Virus record (IMG/VR): IMGVR_UViG_3300044527_000853
Span: 1-48,060 of that record
Source of the DNA: a virus
DNA: 48,060 nucleotides
Strand: one strand, 5' to 3'
The notes beneath the pieces were generated by a model, which was not told the DNA's origin, ran no database searches, and was given only the letters and a program-made list of their open reading frames with translations. This document shows, one piece after another, positions 37,161 to 44,775 of this stretch; position 1 is the stretch's first letter, and every line of letters starts with the position of its first letter. Made by a program: the position numbers and the translations under genes.

Positions 37161-38722
37161 TCGTCACCCCCAGTAAGCGACAGTGCACCGAAAGCCTGTT
37201 GCAGCGCCGTTTGATTCAGCGCCCCACCAAGCGCGCCAGCAGTTGCCCGGCCGGTCTCGGCGGGATCACCTGTACCCTGCACATTGATCTCTACCCTGTT
37301 GGACTGGCTCACACTTGCAGCTGCAGGGGAAGGGACGAACGCGGCGGGGGAAGTCCCGTAACCCCTCTCCGGGCGGAAGTCCCCGGCCGCGTAGGGGTTC
37401 GTTTGCGCGGTAGCAGTCACGTTAGCGCCAGCTGCGGAGAGCTTCGCACCGAAGTCCGACAGCTCATCAATGCCAGCTTGTTTGCCGAAGGATGAGAGCG
37501 TTTGCCCAGCGAACGCCACGAGCTTGCCAAGGAAGCCGAACGCAGCCGTTACGCCGTCCACAAACATCCGGAAAAACATGACGCTAGAACTGATCTGGTT
37601 CTTCCAGAAAGCCGCTAGCACGGGCAATGCGGCGCCGAACGCTCGCACGAGCACACTGCCCACAAGATCGAAGATCGGCCCAAGTGACTTGGCCGTCTCG
37701 AGCACTTCCGTAAATTGTGCTTTGAGGTAGTCCACGGCTGCAGCTGCGGAGCCAACACCAAAAAGCGCGTCAACGAAGTCCCCGATAATCGAGTCTCCGC
37801 CAGTGAAGAGCGTGTAGAGGTCTTCTACTACCAGCGCCACGGCTGCAAGCACTGCGATGATCGCAAGAGCTTCAGGCCCCAGCATCAAGAGGGACTTCGC
37901 TAGCCGTGCTACGCCGAAACCTGCAAGGGCCCCCATAGCAATCTTCACAATGTTGGTATGCGTTGCCACGCGCTGAAGAGTGACGATCGCGCCTTGGAAG
38001 CGCATCACAAGGTGTGTGAGCGTTGGAAGAATGTCCCCTGCGATTCTCGACTTGAGCCCCGAGAACGCAAATCGCATCTTGTCGATTTCGTCCCCGGCCT
38101 TGTCGGCTTGCTCGATAAAGTCTTTCGACAGGCCCCCACCCAAGCGCTTGAATTCGGCGTCAAGCTCCTTCAAGCCCTTTGCGCCCCCCTTCAACAGGGG
38201 AAGGAGCTGCGCACCGGACTTGCCAAAGATCGCCATGGCTTTCGCCGTGCGCTCTTGATCCGATCCCATCTTTTCGAAGGCATCGGCGATCTCGGGGATA
38301 AGGTCCCCGAGTTCTCTAACGTTCCCTCCCGAATCCTTGATCGATACATCAAGATCGGCGAAGGTCTTTACGAGCTCCTTATTGCCGTCAAGCGCTCCGC
38401 CAATGTTCTTGTTCAAGAAGCCGAGGGCCGTAGCAGCGCCTTCGGCTGCAACGCCAGAAAGCCCGGCCGCGAATTGAAAGGCTTGCAGCTCGTCCGTACC
38501 AACGCCAAGACGATCGGCCGTATCGTTGATTTGCGAGCCGAGATCGATCTGCTCTGAAACGAAGCCCTTTACGGCGTTCGCAATCAGGCCCCCCGCAAAA
38601 AGTTCTACAGCGCCTTTCAGCTTCGAGCCTACGGACGTGATCTTCTCATCAAGGGCTTTTAGCTGGGCCTCTCCGCCCACCTTGATATCAAAGACCGCAA
38701 GAAGCTCCCTTAGCGCGTTCAC
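37157..38722 (-). CDS. Tail tape measure protein, 521 aa
   Basis: A long helical protein with two hydrophobic segments near residues 255-310 (GALAGFGVARLAKSLLMLGP, EALAIIAVLAAVALVVEDLY), typical of tape measures. The N-terminal tape-measure pattern has ADRLGVGTDELQAFQFAAGL, and the C-terminal part is low-complexity with NPYAAGDFRPERG. The GTG at 38722 overlaps the chaperone frameshift product stop (GTGA). Its short length suggests a tail of roughly 80 nm by the usual 0.15 nm per residue rule. Confidence 0.85.
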   Translation of the reverse strand: MNALRELLAVFDIKVGGEAQLKALDEKITSVGSKLKGAVELFAGGLIANAVKGFVSEQIDLGSQINDTADRLGVGTDELQAFQFAAGLSGVAAEGAATALGFLNKNIGGALDGNKELVKTFADLDVSIKDSGGNVRELGDLIPEIADAFEKMGSDQERTAKAMAIFGKSGAQLLPLLKGGAKGLKELDAEFKRLGGGLSKDFIEQADKAGDEIDKMRFAFSGLKSRIAGDILPTLTHLVMRFQGAIVTLQRVATHTNIVKIAMGALAGFGVARLAKSLLMLGPEALAIIAVLAAVALVVEDLYTLFTGGDSIIGDFVDALFGVGSAAAAVDYLKAQFTEVLETAKSLGPIFDLVGSVLVRAFGAALPVLAAFWKNQISSSVMFFRMFVDGVTAAFGFLGKLVAFAGQTLSSFGKQAGIDELSDFGAKLSAAGANVTATAQTNPYAAGDFRPERGYGTSPAAFVPSPAAASVSQSNRVEINVQGTGDPAETGRATAGALGGALNQTALQQAFGALSLTGGDE

Positions 38723-39296
38723 TTCTTGTTAGCCCTCTCCAGTGCCTTTTCTTCCGCCTCTTCCAAGGCCGTCAACGTCTGATGCGCTACGATGAAATCC
38801 TCGTAGCTCCAAGCCGTTTCGAGCTCTTGCATGGTCACGGTGAGCTTAGGGCTCAAGAGCAAACGGAACACGGGCCAATGCTCTTCCGTCAATGCGGAGA
38901 AGCGCGCCGTTACTCCGTTGCGCTTGGACTTGTAACGGACGCGATCGTTCCAAGCCCCGGAAAAAAACCCGCAAAGTTTACCTCAAGACAGAACACAAGC
39001 CACTGCAGCATTTCCGGGTACTTTGCAACGAAGTGCGCATCAAAGATACTATCCAGCTGCGGGGCCTTGCTCCCGTAATCTCCTCCGGTAACTGCAGTGT
39101 GTTTTGCGAAGGTGTCGCAGAGAAACTCGAAATCCTCTTCCAAGCTCTCGAGCGCTTTGGCCACGTCCAAGCCTTTGACGGCTGCAGGGCCAAGTGTCTT
39201 GGCAAGTCGCGCGAACACCTTCCTGCCGGTCAACGCACCCAGCTGCGTAACGCGATAGGTGTGGACCCCGATAACCTTGTCTTTCGTCTCTCGCAT
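38719..39296 (-). CDS. Tail assembly chaperone, -1 frameshift product, about 192 aa
   Basis: The 0-frame protein (128 aa) contains a run of seven T (plus-strand A at 38961-38967) within GGT TTT TTT CCG. A -1 slip there leads into an open frame reading SGAWNDRVRYKSKRNG and on to the TGA at 38719-38721. The extension resembles C-terminal parts of gpGT-type chaperones (ALTEEHWPVFRLLLSPKLT). Tail chaperones upstream of tape measure use this same device in many phages. Use of the slip is inferred from the heptamer and the open frame. Confidence 0.8.
38910..39296 (-). CDS. Tail assembly chaperone (short form), 128 aa
   Basis: ATG at 39296 lies 5 bases after the promoter-like element and lacks an obvious Shine-Dalgarno sequence. 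The protein is a helical chaperone with VTQLGALTGRKVFARLAKTL and a Trp-rich C-terminal part (MLQWLVFCLEVNFAGFF). Gene order tube, chaperone, tape measure is standard. Its stop TAA is at 38910. Confidence 0.8.
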   Translation of the reverse strand: MRETKDKVIGVHTYRVTQLGALTGRKVFARLAKTLGPAAVKGLDVAKALESLEEDFEFLCDTFAKHTAVTGGDYGSKAPQLDSIFDAHFVAKYPEMLQWLVFCLEVNFAGFFPGLGTIASVTSPSATE

Positions 39297-39301
39297 GGCC
39301 A

Positions 39302-39324
39302 GAGACTAGGCGCGAAGTGTCAAA
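39302..39324 (-). promoter_or_regulatory. Promoter-like element copy 2
   Basis: Same 21 fixed bases as 7588-7610 (TTTGACACTTCGC, two bases, CTAGTCTC), again just after a terminator and 5 bases before a start codon. Distance from TTGACA to the start codon is 20-21 bases in both copies, so a very short or leaderless mRNA is possible. Confidence 0.6.
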
Positions 39325-39357
39325 GCAAAGAGGGCCCCGGTTTACCGCGACCCTCTT
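39325..39357 (-). terminator. Weak terminator between tail tube and chaperone
   Basis: AAGAGGG/CCCTCTT stem (39328-39334 with 39351-39357) plus an inner CGGT/ACCG, followed on the minus strand by TTTGCTTTG. It ends the sheath/tube transcript; the promoter-like element directly downstream would restart it. Confidence 0.6.
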
Positions 39358-39379
39358 AGGCGTTGACTGCTTTCGGCGA

Positions 39380-39808
39380 CTAGCCGGCTTCTACAGCTAC
39401 CAGATCGGCGATCCCAATCTGCCACTCTCGGACGATATCTTCGGCGCCGAACTTCCCGTCTGCTGGCTTCTTTACCCAGCATTTCGACGCGGTGTAGAGC
39501 GTTGCACCCTGCATGTCCTTAGCCACGAACGGACCCACGCCGGCACCGTTGGGGGCTTTCTCGTCCAACGCTGCGAGGGCAGATAGCGCGGCATTGGAAG
39601 GGCTCTTTTGCATGAGCCGGATCGTAGCCGTGGATTCACCGTTAAAGGTCTTGGAGCGCGTCACATCGCCACGAGCGCCCCGCTTCGTGGTGAATTTCTC
39701 GGGCACCTCGATAGTGAGGAATTCGCCTTCCGCAAAGCCTGCTTCGATCGGGATACCGACGACGGCGAGAGCGATCTGATCTGCGTCATGCACGTAAAAG
39801 TCTGCCAT
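39380..39808 (-). CDS. Tail tube protein, DUF3277-like, 142 aa
   Basis: MADFYVHDADQIALAVVGIP then EGEFLTIEVPEKFTTKRGAR and TRSKTFNGESTATIRLMQKS match tail tube proteins that pair with DUF3383 sheaths. It follows the sheath by 12 bases, with AAGGGG before the ATG. It forms the inner tail tube. Confidence 0.85.
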   Translation of the reverse strand: MADFYVHDADQIALAVVGIPIEAGFAEGEFLTIEVPEKFTTKRGARGDVTRSKTFNGESTATIRLMQKSPSNAALSALAALDEKAPNGAGVGPFVAKDMQGATLYTASKCWVKKPADGKFGAEDIVREWQIGIADLVAVEAG

Positions 39809-39820
39809 GTTCGTTACCCC

Positions 39821-41131
39821 TTAGGCCGAGACGGTCCCTGTGATGTCTGATGCGTGGACCGCGCCAGCAAGACGCCCACTAAGCGAGATATCCGGGAGCA
39901 AGCGCGTAGCGCGTACCGTCGGATCAATCTCGGAAACCTTGGGCGCAGAGCTCACGGGCGCCGGGTCTGCGGCAAGGATCGTGGCGCGAACAGCGTCTTT
40001 CAAAGCGCCGTCGATAACCGAGAGCACGGACGTAACGCCCGCGTCCGTGTACGGCGTTTTGCGTTCGTTGACGAACTTGGAGAATACACGGAACTTGATC
40101 TCCGCCCGGAGCCAGTCCAGCCCGTGCGTGACATCGATAAACTCTCCGGAAGCCGTCACACCCTCTTGCGTGATATTCACGCCTTCGACAGGCACGTAGG
40201 TGTTGCAGTTCTTGGCTTTCGCGTTGGCTTGCTTGCCTGCAGAGAGATTGTCTGCGGGGATGCCTGCAAGGGTCTTGAACTTCCACGTGCTCGAGCCCGG
40301 GGGCCACGGGAAGCCCTCGCCAAACCAAGCTGCAGCCGAGTGAGACAGGAGCTGCCCAGAGAACAGCACACCCGAGCGCGCGTAAGCGGAAGCCTTGAGC
40401 ACCGAAGCCACGTCAGTGGTCACGGTGTTGTCAAGAACACCTCCGTCCAGGGTGTTCAGGATCGCAAGCTTCCCGTTAGCCTCCGCCCAAGCTGCGATCG
40501 CTTGGCACTCCGCCTTGCTCGGGGCAATCGCGGTAAGACCGTACCAGTCCGGATCTTCTGCAAAGATGGCTGCGAGGTCCGTAGCGAGACCGGGGTCTGT
40601 AGTCGTGTTCGTGAAAACGAAGTTGTCCGAAAGCCCGGAGACATCTTCGTAGGTGCCGGCTACGCCGTTGGTAAACGTAATCGTGTCGGAAGATGCGGAA
40701 AACTCAGAGTTAGCCCCGTCCACTGCTTCAAGCAATAGCTCGATAGCTGCGGCTACCGTGGTGGTAGTTGCCGAAGCCCCAACGGTGTACGTGATCGGGG
40801 TGCCCGCAAAGGTAATCTTGTATACTGCACCCTCTACAGCCGAAAGACACTTGAGGGTGAAAGCCTGCGTAGGAGCAAGCGCCCGGCGGCCGATCTTGAT
40901 CTTCTTCGGCCGGGGGTTCTGAGAAAAGATCGCCTGCGCCGCCTTGTAGGCGGGGTGCGTGACGGCGAAACCCGCGTCCGTCATTTCCTTGGTGGACGCG
41001 TACGCTTGCGTCCGAGACGTAAACCCCGCGGGCACGCCATTGGCCAGAATCAGCGGAACACCGAAGCCCGGCTTCGTGGGCGTGGTGGTTTCTGCCGTAA
41101 TCGACAGATTGACAATGTCTTCCAGGGGCAT
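39821..41131 (-). CDS. Contractile tail sheath protein, DUF3383-like, 436 aa
   Basis: MPLEDIVNLSITAETTTPTK then FGVPLILAN at the N-terminus, the middle APTQAFTLKCLSAVEGAVYK and YGLTAIAPSKAECQAIAAWA, and HGLDWLRAEIKFRVFSKFVN match DUF3383 sheath-like proteins. It makes the contractile outer sheath, the main evidence for a myovirus. The gene diverges from the integrase operon; the 55-base gap holds an operator-like site. Confidence 0.9.
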   Translation of the reverse strand: MPLEDIVNLSITAETTTPTKPGFGVPLILANGVPAGFTSRTQAYASTKEMTDAGFAVTHPAYKAAQAIFSQNPRPKKIKIGRRALAPTQAFTLKCLSAVEGAVYKITFAGTPITYTVGASATTTTVAAAIELLLEAVDGANSEFSASSDTITFTNGVAGTYEDVSGLSDNFVFTNTTTDPGLATDLAAIFAEDPDWYGLTAIAPSKAECQAIAAWAEANGKLAILNTLDGGVLDNTVTTDVASVLKASAYARSGVLFSGQLLSHSAAAWFGEGFPWPPGSSTWKFKTLAGIPADNLSAGKQANAKAKNCNTYVPVEGVNITQEGVTASGEFIDVTHGLDWLRAEIKFRVFSKFVNERKTPYTDAGVTSVLSVIDGALKDAVRATILAADPAPVSSAPKVSEIDPTVRATRLLPDISLSGRLAGAVHASDITGTVSA

Positions 41132-41155
41132 GCCCTGAGATTAGGAAGGCCTTGC

Positions 41156-41178
41156 TTTAGTTGCAGATTGATAGTATC
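41156..41178 (+). promoter_or_regulatory. Promoter/operator-like site of the integrase operon
   Basis: TTAGTTGCA, six bases, TAGTA matches 18671-18690. TTGCTT (41152-41157) and TATCTT (41175-41180) with 17 bases between form a plausible sigma-70 promoter overlapping it. The ATG at 41187 follows within 7 bases, so the mRNA may be leaderless. Confidence 0.5.
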
Positions 41179-41186
41179 TTTGTGCC

Positions 41187-41363
41187 ATGAATGCGGACAC
41201 ACGTAGGGCGATCCACGCTGCGCTAGATCACGTGCTTGATGCGATAGCCGAGGGAGAGAAGCAGCGCCCCAAGAGGCGCCGCGTGCGGCCCGTCCCCCCT
41301 GCCCCAGACCCTGAAACGGAGCAACACGTGAGAGCCGTGCTAGAGCGCGCCGGGTTCCAGTGA
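41187..41363 (+). CDS. Small basic protein before integrase, 58 aa
   Basis: The ATG at 41187 opens a 58-codon frame whose TGA overlaps the integrase GTG. The N-terminal half is a helix (RAIHAALDHVLDAIAEGE) and the middle strongly basic (KQRPKRRRVRP). Position before int would suit an excisionase or recombination directionality factor, but no winged-helix pattern is clear. Confidence 0.55.
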   Translation: MNADTRRAIHAALDHVLDAIAEGEKQRPKRRRVRPVPPAPDPETEQHVRAVLERAGFQ

Positions 41364-42754
41364 GTGTCACCCGCCAAAACAGCCGAGGGAAAGTGCGCTA
41401 CTGGGTGCGCAGTGCGCCCGATGCCCAGGGCAAGCGGCACTCCCTAGGGACGTACGACACGCCCGAAGAAGCCGAAAAGATCGATCGGGGCGCGGCGCAT
41501 TTGCTCGCCACAGGAACCGTAAAGCAGGTGGGGCGCACCTCCCTAGGGGACTTCGGCTTGCGCGTTCTCGACCTTCGAGAACTTGACGGGGTTCGAGGTG
41601 TTGCAGGGGAGCGCCGAAGGTTCCGACGACACGTAGCGCCCACGGCATTCGCTCGAATGGCTATCGAGCGCATTCGGCCCGTGGACGTGAGCACTTTTCT
41701 TCGGGCCGTCTCCGCTTCGCAGGCTGCAGACCGTAGGGAGGCGCGCACGATATCCAGGCAAACGACGCAGCGCGTGCTTTCCCTCGTGTCTACGATCTTC
41801 GCCGAAGCCGTATCGCAGGGCTTGATTGATGCCAACCCCTGCATAGGGCTTCGAGTCCGAACGAAGGGAGTAGCAGAGACTACGCGCGAAAAGTGGACGT
41901 GCCTTACGCCGGAAGAGCAAAGCATGCTCCGGCAAACGTCTGCGATCCCACTTCACTACCGGCTGATGATCCGATTTGCGATCGGCACCGGGCTGCGCCA
42001 GGGGGAGCAATGGTCACTCGAGTTGCAAGACTTGATTGTGCGGGGGGAAAACCCCCACGTGCACGTGCGCTTGGGCGCCAAAGGGTTGCCCCCAAAAAGC
42101 GGCAAAGCTCGCAGAGTGCCGCTGTTCGGGGACGCGTTGGAGGCTGCGAGGGAGTGGCTAGCGCTGCTACCCCGCTGGGCGCCGTCTAACCCCGAACGGC
42201 TCGTGTTCCCCACGGCTTCGGGTGCACGTCGCCAAGTGGGCAAGCTCGTCCGACACGACACGTTCAGGGCGCTGCTACGGGCCGCAGGCATCCTTCGGCC
42301 GGTTCGCTGGCATGACCTGCGGCACACGTGCGCTAGCTCGCTAATCGCGGGATGGTGGGGGCACCGTTGGACCCTGGACGAAGTGCGTGCACTGCTAGGA
42401 CACTCCTCTGTCACAGTGACGGAACGCTACGCGCACCTAGGAGAGACCGCGCTACGGGCCGCTGCGAGGGCTACGAGCGCAGGTTACCCAGTGGTTACCG
42501 TGCCTCCGGAAGCGCTCCCAGTTTTCGCCGGATTCCCTAACGATATCAAAGCTGCAGGGGCTGGGGGGCTCGAACCCACGACCTGCGGATTTGGAAGGCC
42601 CGGAGAAAGCCTAAGATATCAAGCACCTGGAGCGGAAACAGGGGACGGTAACCCCTCCGTAACCTCCGAAAGAATCCGAGGGATTAGGGACTCGGGAGAC
42701 ATCGAAGCAGCTTTAGCGCTTGCCCTGTCGCTGCTATCCAGCCTACGAAAATAA
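41360..42754 (+). CDS. int: Tyrosine integrase, 464 aa
   Basis: The catalytic set is complete: R213 (GTGLRQGEQ), K249 (KSGKARR), H318 and R321 (HDLRH), H348 (LGHSS) and Y357 (TERYAHL). Residues 60-180 are the SAM-like core-binding domain. The last 65 residues, after about 398, are coded by DNA that includes an antisense tRNA fragment (GGLEPTTCGFG signature). So the natural C-terminus depends on whether the attachment site has recombined. GTG start overlaps the 58-aa gene stop. Confidence 0.95.
   Translation: MSVTRQNSRGKVRYWVRSAPDAQGKRHSLGTYDTPEEAEKIDRGAAHLLATGTVKQVGRTSLGDFGLRVLDLRELDGVRGVAGERRRFRRHVAPTAFARMAIERIRPVDVSTFLRAVSASQAADRREARTISRQTTQRVLSLVSTIFAEAVSQGLIDANPCIGLRVRTKGVAETTREKWTCLTPEEQSMLRQTSAIPLHYRLMIRFAIGTGLRQGEQWSLELQDLIVRGENPHVHVRLGAKGLPPKSGKARRVPLFGDALEAAREWLALLPRWAPSNPERLVFPTASGARRQVGKLVRHDTFRALLRAAGILRPVRWHDLRHTCASSLIAGWWGHRWTLDEVRALLGHSSVTVTERYAHLGETALRAAARATSAGYPVVTVPPEALPVFAGFPNDIKAAGAGGLEPTTCGFGRPGESLRYQAPGAETGDGNPSVTSERIRGIRDSGDIEAALALALSLLSSLRK
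42553..42597 (-). other. attP: Probable attP core: 3' half of a tRNA-Trp gene
   Basis: On the minus strand, TTCCAAATCCGCAGG then TCGTGGGTTCGAGCC reads as the anticodon loop with CCA, the 3' anticodon stem, a short variable loop and the T-arm. It continues to AGCCCCTG, an acceptor strand with discriminator G as in bacterial tRNA-Trp. The 5' half is absent and the upstream bases do not complete the anticodon stem, as expected for an attP that copies a tRNA 3' end. It lies within the int coding region, after the catalytic domain. Confidence 0.7.
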
Positions 42755-42761
42755 TTCGAGC

Positions 42762-42787
42762 CAAAAACAAGCCCTGTCAGAGGGCTT
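42762..42787 (-). terminator. Hairpin with T-run downstream of int (minus orientation)
   Basis: AAGCCCT/AGGGCTT stem (42769-42775 with 42781-42787), five-base loop, then GTTTTTGG on the minus strand. It would stop transcripts coming from the right; on the plus strand it lacks a T-run. Confidence 0.4.
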
Positions 42788-42800
42788 AGAAAGAAAGGGT

Positions 42801-42828
42801 TTGCGCTGGGTACCCACCATGCTAGGCT
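42801..42828 (+). promoter_or_regulatory. Possible promoter after int
   Basis: TTGCGC, 16 bases, TAGGCT. It is followed by a 49-base leader to the ATG at 42878. GGGTACCC between the boxes is a small palindrome that could be an operator. Confidence 0.4.
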
Positions 42829-42877
42829 GTTTTCTGAGGGCGGGATGCGCTGCCCCAGAAAGCAAAGGGAACCGACA

Positions 42878-43378
42878 ATGATTGATTACATGGTGCGAGA
42901 TGCTCAAGGTGTGGCCGAGACGTTCCAGGCTAAGGACGACGCTGCAGCAAAGACCTTTGCTGCGGCTTGGATCTCCGAAGGAGAATACGGGGAGATCGAA
43001 GAGTCTTTTCGGGTGCACGCTACGCTGTACGTCTCCGCCACTGAAGACCTCTCGGACCTTCGAATCGGGGAGCACCATTGGGCCGTGGTGGGGGAGGTGT
43101 CTTGGACGTTTCACCCCCGAGAGCCGGTTTGCCCCTCTGGCGGGCACGATTACCGTGCGCCCTACGAGATCGTGGGAGGCCTCAAGGAGAACCCCGGGGT
43201 TTGGGGTGGCGATAACGGGGGTCTTTTCGTTCTCGAAGTGTGTATGCATTGCGGCTGCAGCAAAAGCGAACGCACGCGTGCAAGTGACGGCCAAGGGGGT
43301 CACATGACTTCTGTGACATATAGCAAGGGAGAATATGCGGACGAAGTCCAAAGGCTGCGTAGCGAGGTGTCTCAATGA
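42878..43378 (+). CDS. Hypothetical protein, 166 aa
   Basis: The ATG at 42878 follows AAAGGGAACC. The N-terminal half has an alpha-beta pattern (MIDYMVRDAQGVAETFQAKD) and the C-terminal half holds HDYRAPYEIVGGLKENPGVW and CMHCGCSKSERTR, a CxxCxC possible metal site. Ends in a 4-base overlap with the next gene. Not recognised. Confidence 0.6.
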   Translation: MIDYMVRDAQGVAETFQAKDDAAAKTFAAAWISEGEYGEIEESFRVHATLYVSATEDLSDLRIGEHHWAVVGEVSWTFHPREPVCPSGGHDYRAPYEIVGGLKENPGVWGGDNGGLFVLEVCMHCGCSKSERTRASDGQGGHMTSVTYSKGEYADEVQRLRSEVSQ

Positions 43379-43626
43379 CCCTGCGTTCTAGCATTGCCGG
43401 CACGTACACTCTTGAGGGGCTTCGAAGCCTTTCACGTCCGATTGCTTGGTCTGCGCACGTGGACCCTGCGATTCGCAAAGAGCAAGAAGAGGCGCTTGCG
43501 GAGCTTGTGGAAGAAGCTGATCAGGCACTCAATGACAGCTGCGAAGCTGTCGAGATCGAAGCAGGGCAGATCGTCGGTATCGTCTACCTTAGCCCAGAAG
43601 ACATGCCAAAGAAGAGCCCCGCATGA
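43375..43626 (+). CDS. Small hypothetical protein, 83 aa
   Basis: ATGA overlap on both sides. The protein is acidic in the middle (RKEQEEALAELVEEADQALN) and may be a helical hairpin. It precedes the ribbon-helix-helix gene. No family recognised. Confidence 0.55.
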   Translation: MTLRSSIAGTYTLEGLRSLSRPIAWSAHVDPAIRKEQEEALAELVEEADQALNDSCEAVEIEAGQIVGIVYLSPEDMPKKSPA

Positions 43627-43802
43627 AAAAGGTCGCTCCCTCGGGCTACATCCGGGAAGACCAACGGCGCACTGTGCAGATCAAGCTACGACTTGCCCCG
43701 GATGTAGCCGAACGCCTAAGGGCCGCTGCTTCGGTTGCTGGGCTTTCGATCTCCGCTTGGGTTGCTACAGATCCCCGAATCTGCCCCCTATTGCAAAGGT
43801 GA
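43623..43802 (+). CDS. Ribbon-helix-helix (CopG/Arc-like) protein, 59 aa
   Basis: The ATG at 43623 overlaps the upstream stop. Residues about 16-47 read RRTVQIKLRLAPDVAERLRA then AASVAGLSISAWVA, the strand-helix-helix pattern of Arc/CopG repressors (dimeric DNA binding through the strand). It is one of the few candidate transcriptional regulators near int; no classic CI-like repressor is visible. The gene may control lysogeny or lysis genes. Confidence 0.65.
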   Translation: MKKVAPSGYIREDQRRTVQIKLRLAPDVAERLRAAASVAGLSISAWVATDPRICPLLQR

Positions 43803-43806
43803 GGGG

Positions 43807-43881
43807 TTGAAGGAAGTCTGGAAGACGGACGAATACACGGGGCTTCGATACGAGGAAACCGAAAAGTGCTTGCACGAATGA
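43807..43881 (+). CDS. Possible small peptide gene, 24 aa
   Basis: TTG at 43807 after GGTGAGGGG opens a 24-codon frame (MKEVWKTDEYTGLRYEETEK) that ends 4 bases before the terminator hairpin. Good ribosome-binding site; otherwise unsupported. Confidence 0.35.
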   Translation: MKEVWKTDEYTGLRYEETEKCLHE

Positions 43882-43885
43882 TCGG

Positions 43886-43915
43886 GAAGGGGCTTCGGCC
43901 CCTTCTTCGTTTTGT
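43886..43915 (+). terminator. Rho-independent terminator at the end of the int-downstream operon
   Basis: GAAGGGGC-TTCG-GCCCCTTC (43886-43905): 8-bp perfect stem with a stable UUCG loop, then TTCGTTTTG. Confidence 0.85.
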
Positions 43916-44605
43916 CTACCCGCGCCCGAACCAAGTGCGCAGCTCTTCTGGCGTGCCTCGGAACAGGTTCCTGTCACAATCCACCCCCACACCCGGCACG
44001 CGATACCCTTTGTTGCCGCTGTATTGCCACATGTCCCACTGCGTCCAAGGCTTGGGGGGCTTGGCCCATTCGACGTTCTTCGCCGTGGGCGCAACGGGCC
44101 GCTCGAGAGAGAAGTACTGCGCTAGCCAAAGCCGAGCACGGGCCAACCGCGAGCTCTGCGAAAGGGCCGGCTGTATCTTCGCAGCGAAGCTGGGGTACGT
44201 GTAAAATACAGCGTCTGCAGCTCCGTACGTATCGAGACGGTCTAAGAACTTCTCTGCAAAGTCGACAACGCGGCTCGGCTCCCACGCAAAAAAGGAAGGG
44301 TCTTCCAAGTCGAGCACGGGCCGGGGGAGCCACACCGAACCCACGGCCTTTAGCAGGTTGTCCGCTTGCGCGACAGGATCGCCCGGGCGCGCGTAGCCGT
44401 ACACCCCTACGAGTAGACCCGCAGCTTGACACCCTGCAATGTGCTCTTCAGCCTTCGGATCGATATACCGAGGGCCTTCGGAGCCCTTGACGATACAGAA
44501 CCTAAAGCCCGCTTCCCGCACGCGCTCGTATTCCGCCGGGTGTTGGAGCATCGAGACATCAATGCCGTCAACGAACCCTGGGATATTGAGCGCGCCCAGG
44601 TTCAA
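43916..44605 (-). CDS. GH25-type endolysin, 229 aa
   Basis: VDGIDVSML (D16), GFRFCIVKGSEG, VLDLEDP (D99, E101) and WDMWQYSGNKGY match glycosyl hydrolase family 25 lysozymes, which cut the glycan strands of peptidoglycan. No signal peptide, so it needs a holin. TTG at 44605 overlaps the upstream TGA. It ends the lysis cassette. Confidence 0.85.
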   Translation of the reverse strand: MNLGALNIPGFVDGIDVSMLQHPAEYERVREAGFRFCIVKGSEGPRYIDPKAEEHIAGCQAAGLLVGVYGYARPGDPVAQADNLLKAVGSVWLPRPVLDLEDPSFFAWEPSRVVDFAEKFLDRLDTYGAADAVFYTYPSFAAKIQPALSQSSRLARARLWLAQYFSLERPVAPTAKNVEWAKPPKPWTQWDMWQYSGNKGYRVPGVGVDCDRNLFRGTPEELRTWFGRG

Positions 44606-44775
44606 GGCGCGAGCTCCGCTTTTGCGCGTTCGTCATACGCAGCAGTGATCCCTTTCTTGATCGCTGCCTTGATCGCGTTCTTGTCCGCGCCCTTGGATTC
44701 GATCGCTTCATAGATCACTTCGATCAAGTCGAAGTGCTCCAAAAGGAACGCGAGAACCTTAGCCGCTGCGCTCAT
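44602..44775 (-). CDS. Small lysis-cassette protein, 57 aa
   Basis: The ATG at 44775 overlaps the upstream stop and the frame closes by TTGA into the endolysin. The product is a charged amphipathic helix (LEHFDLIEVIYEAIESKGAD) with a basic tail. No membrane segment. Function unknown; placed between membrane protein and lysin. Confidence 0.6.
   Translation of the reverse strand: MSAAAKVLAFLLEHFDLIEVIYEAIESKGADKNAIKAAIKKGITAAYDERAKAELAP

Noticed and set aside
42553-42597. A complete minus-strand tRNA gene at the end of int
   Set aside because: Only the 3' half is present; the 5' acceptor and D-arm are missing and upstream bases do not pair with the anticodon stem. Better explained as attP.
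41360-42754. A special integrase C-terminal domain with GGLEPTTCGFG
   Set aside because: This peptide is the usual translation of antisense tRNA 3' DNA and is not a protein domain.
42743-43375. A 210-aa minus-strand frame downstream of int
   Set aside because: It lies opposite a better supported plus-strand gene with a good ribosome-binding site and gives a low-complexity, domain-free product.
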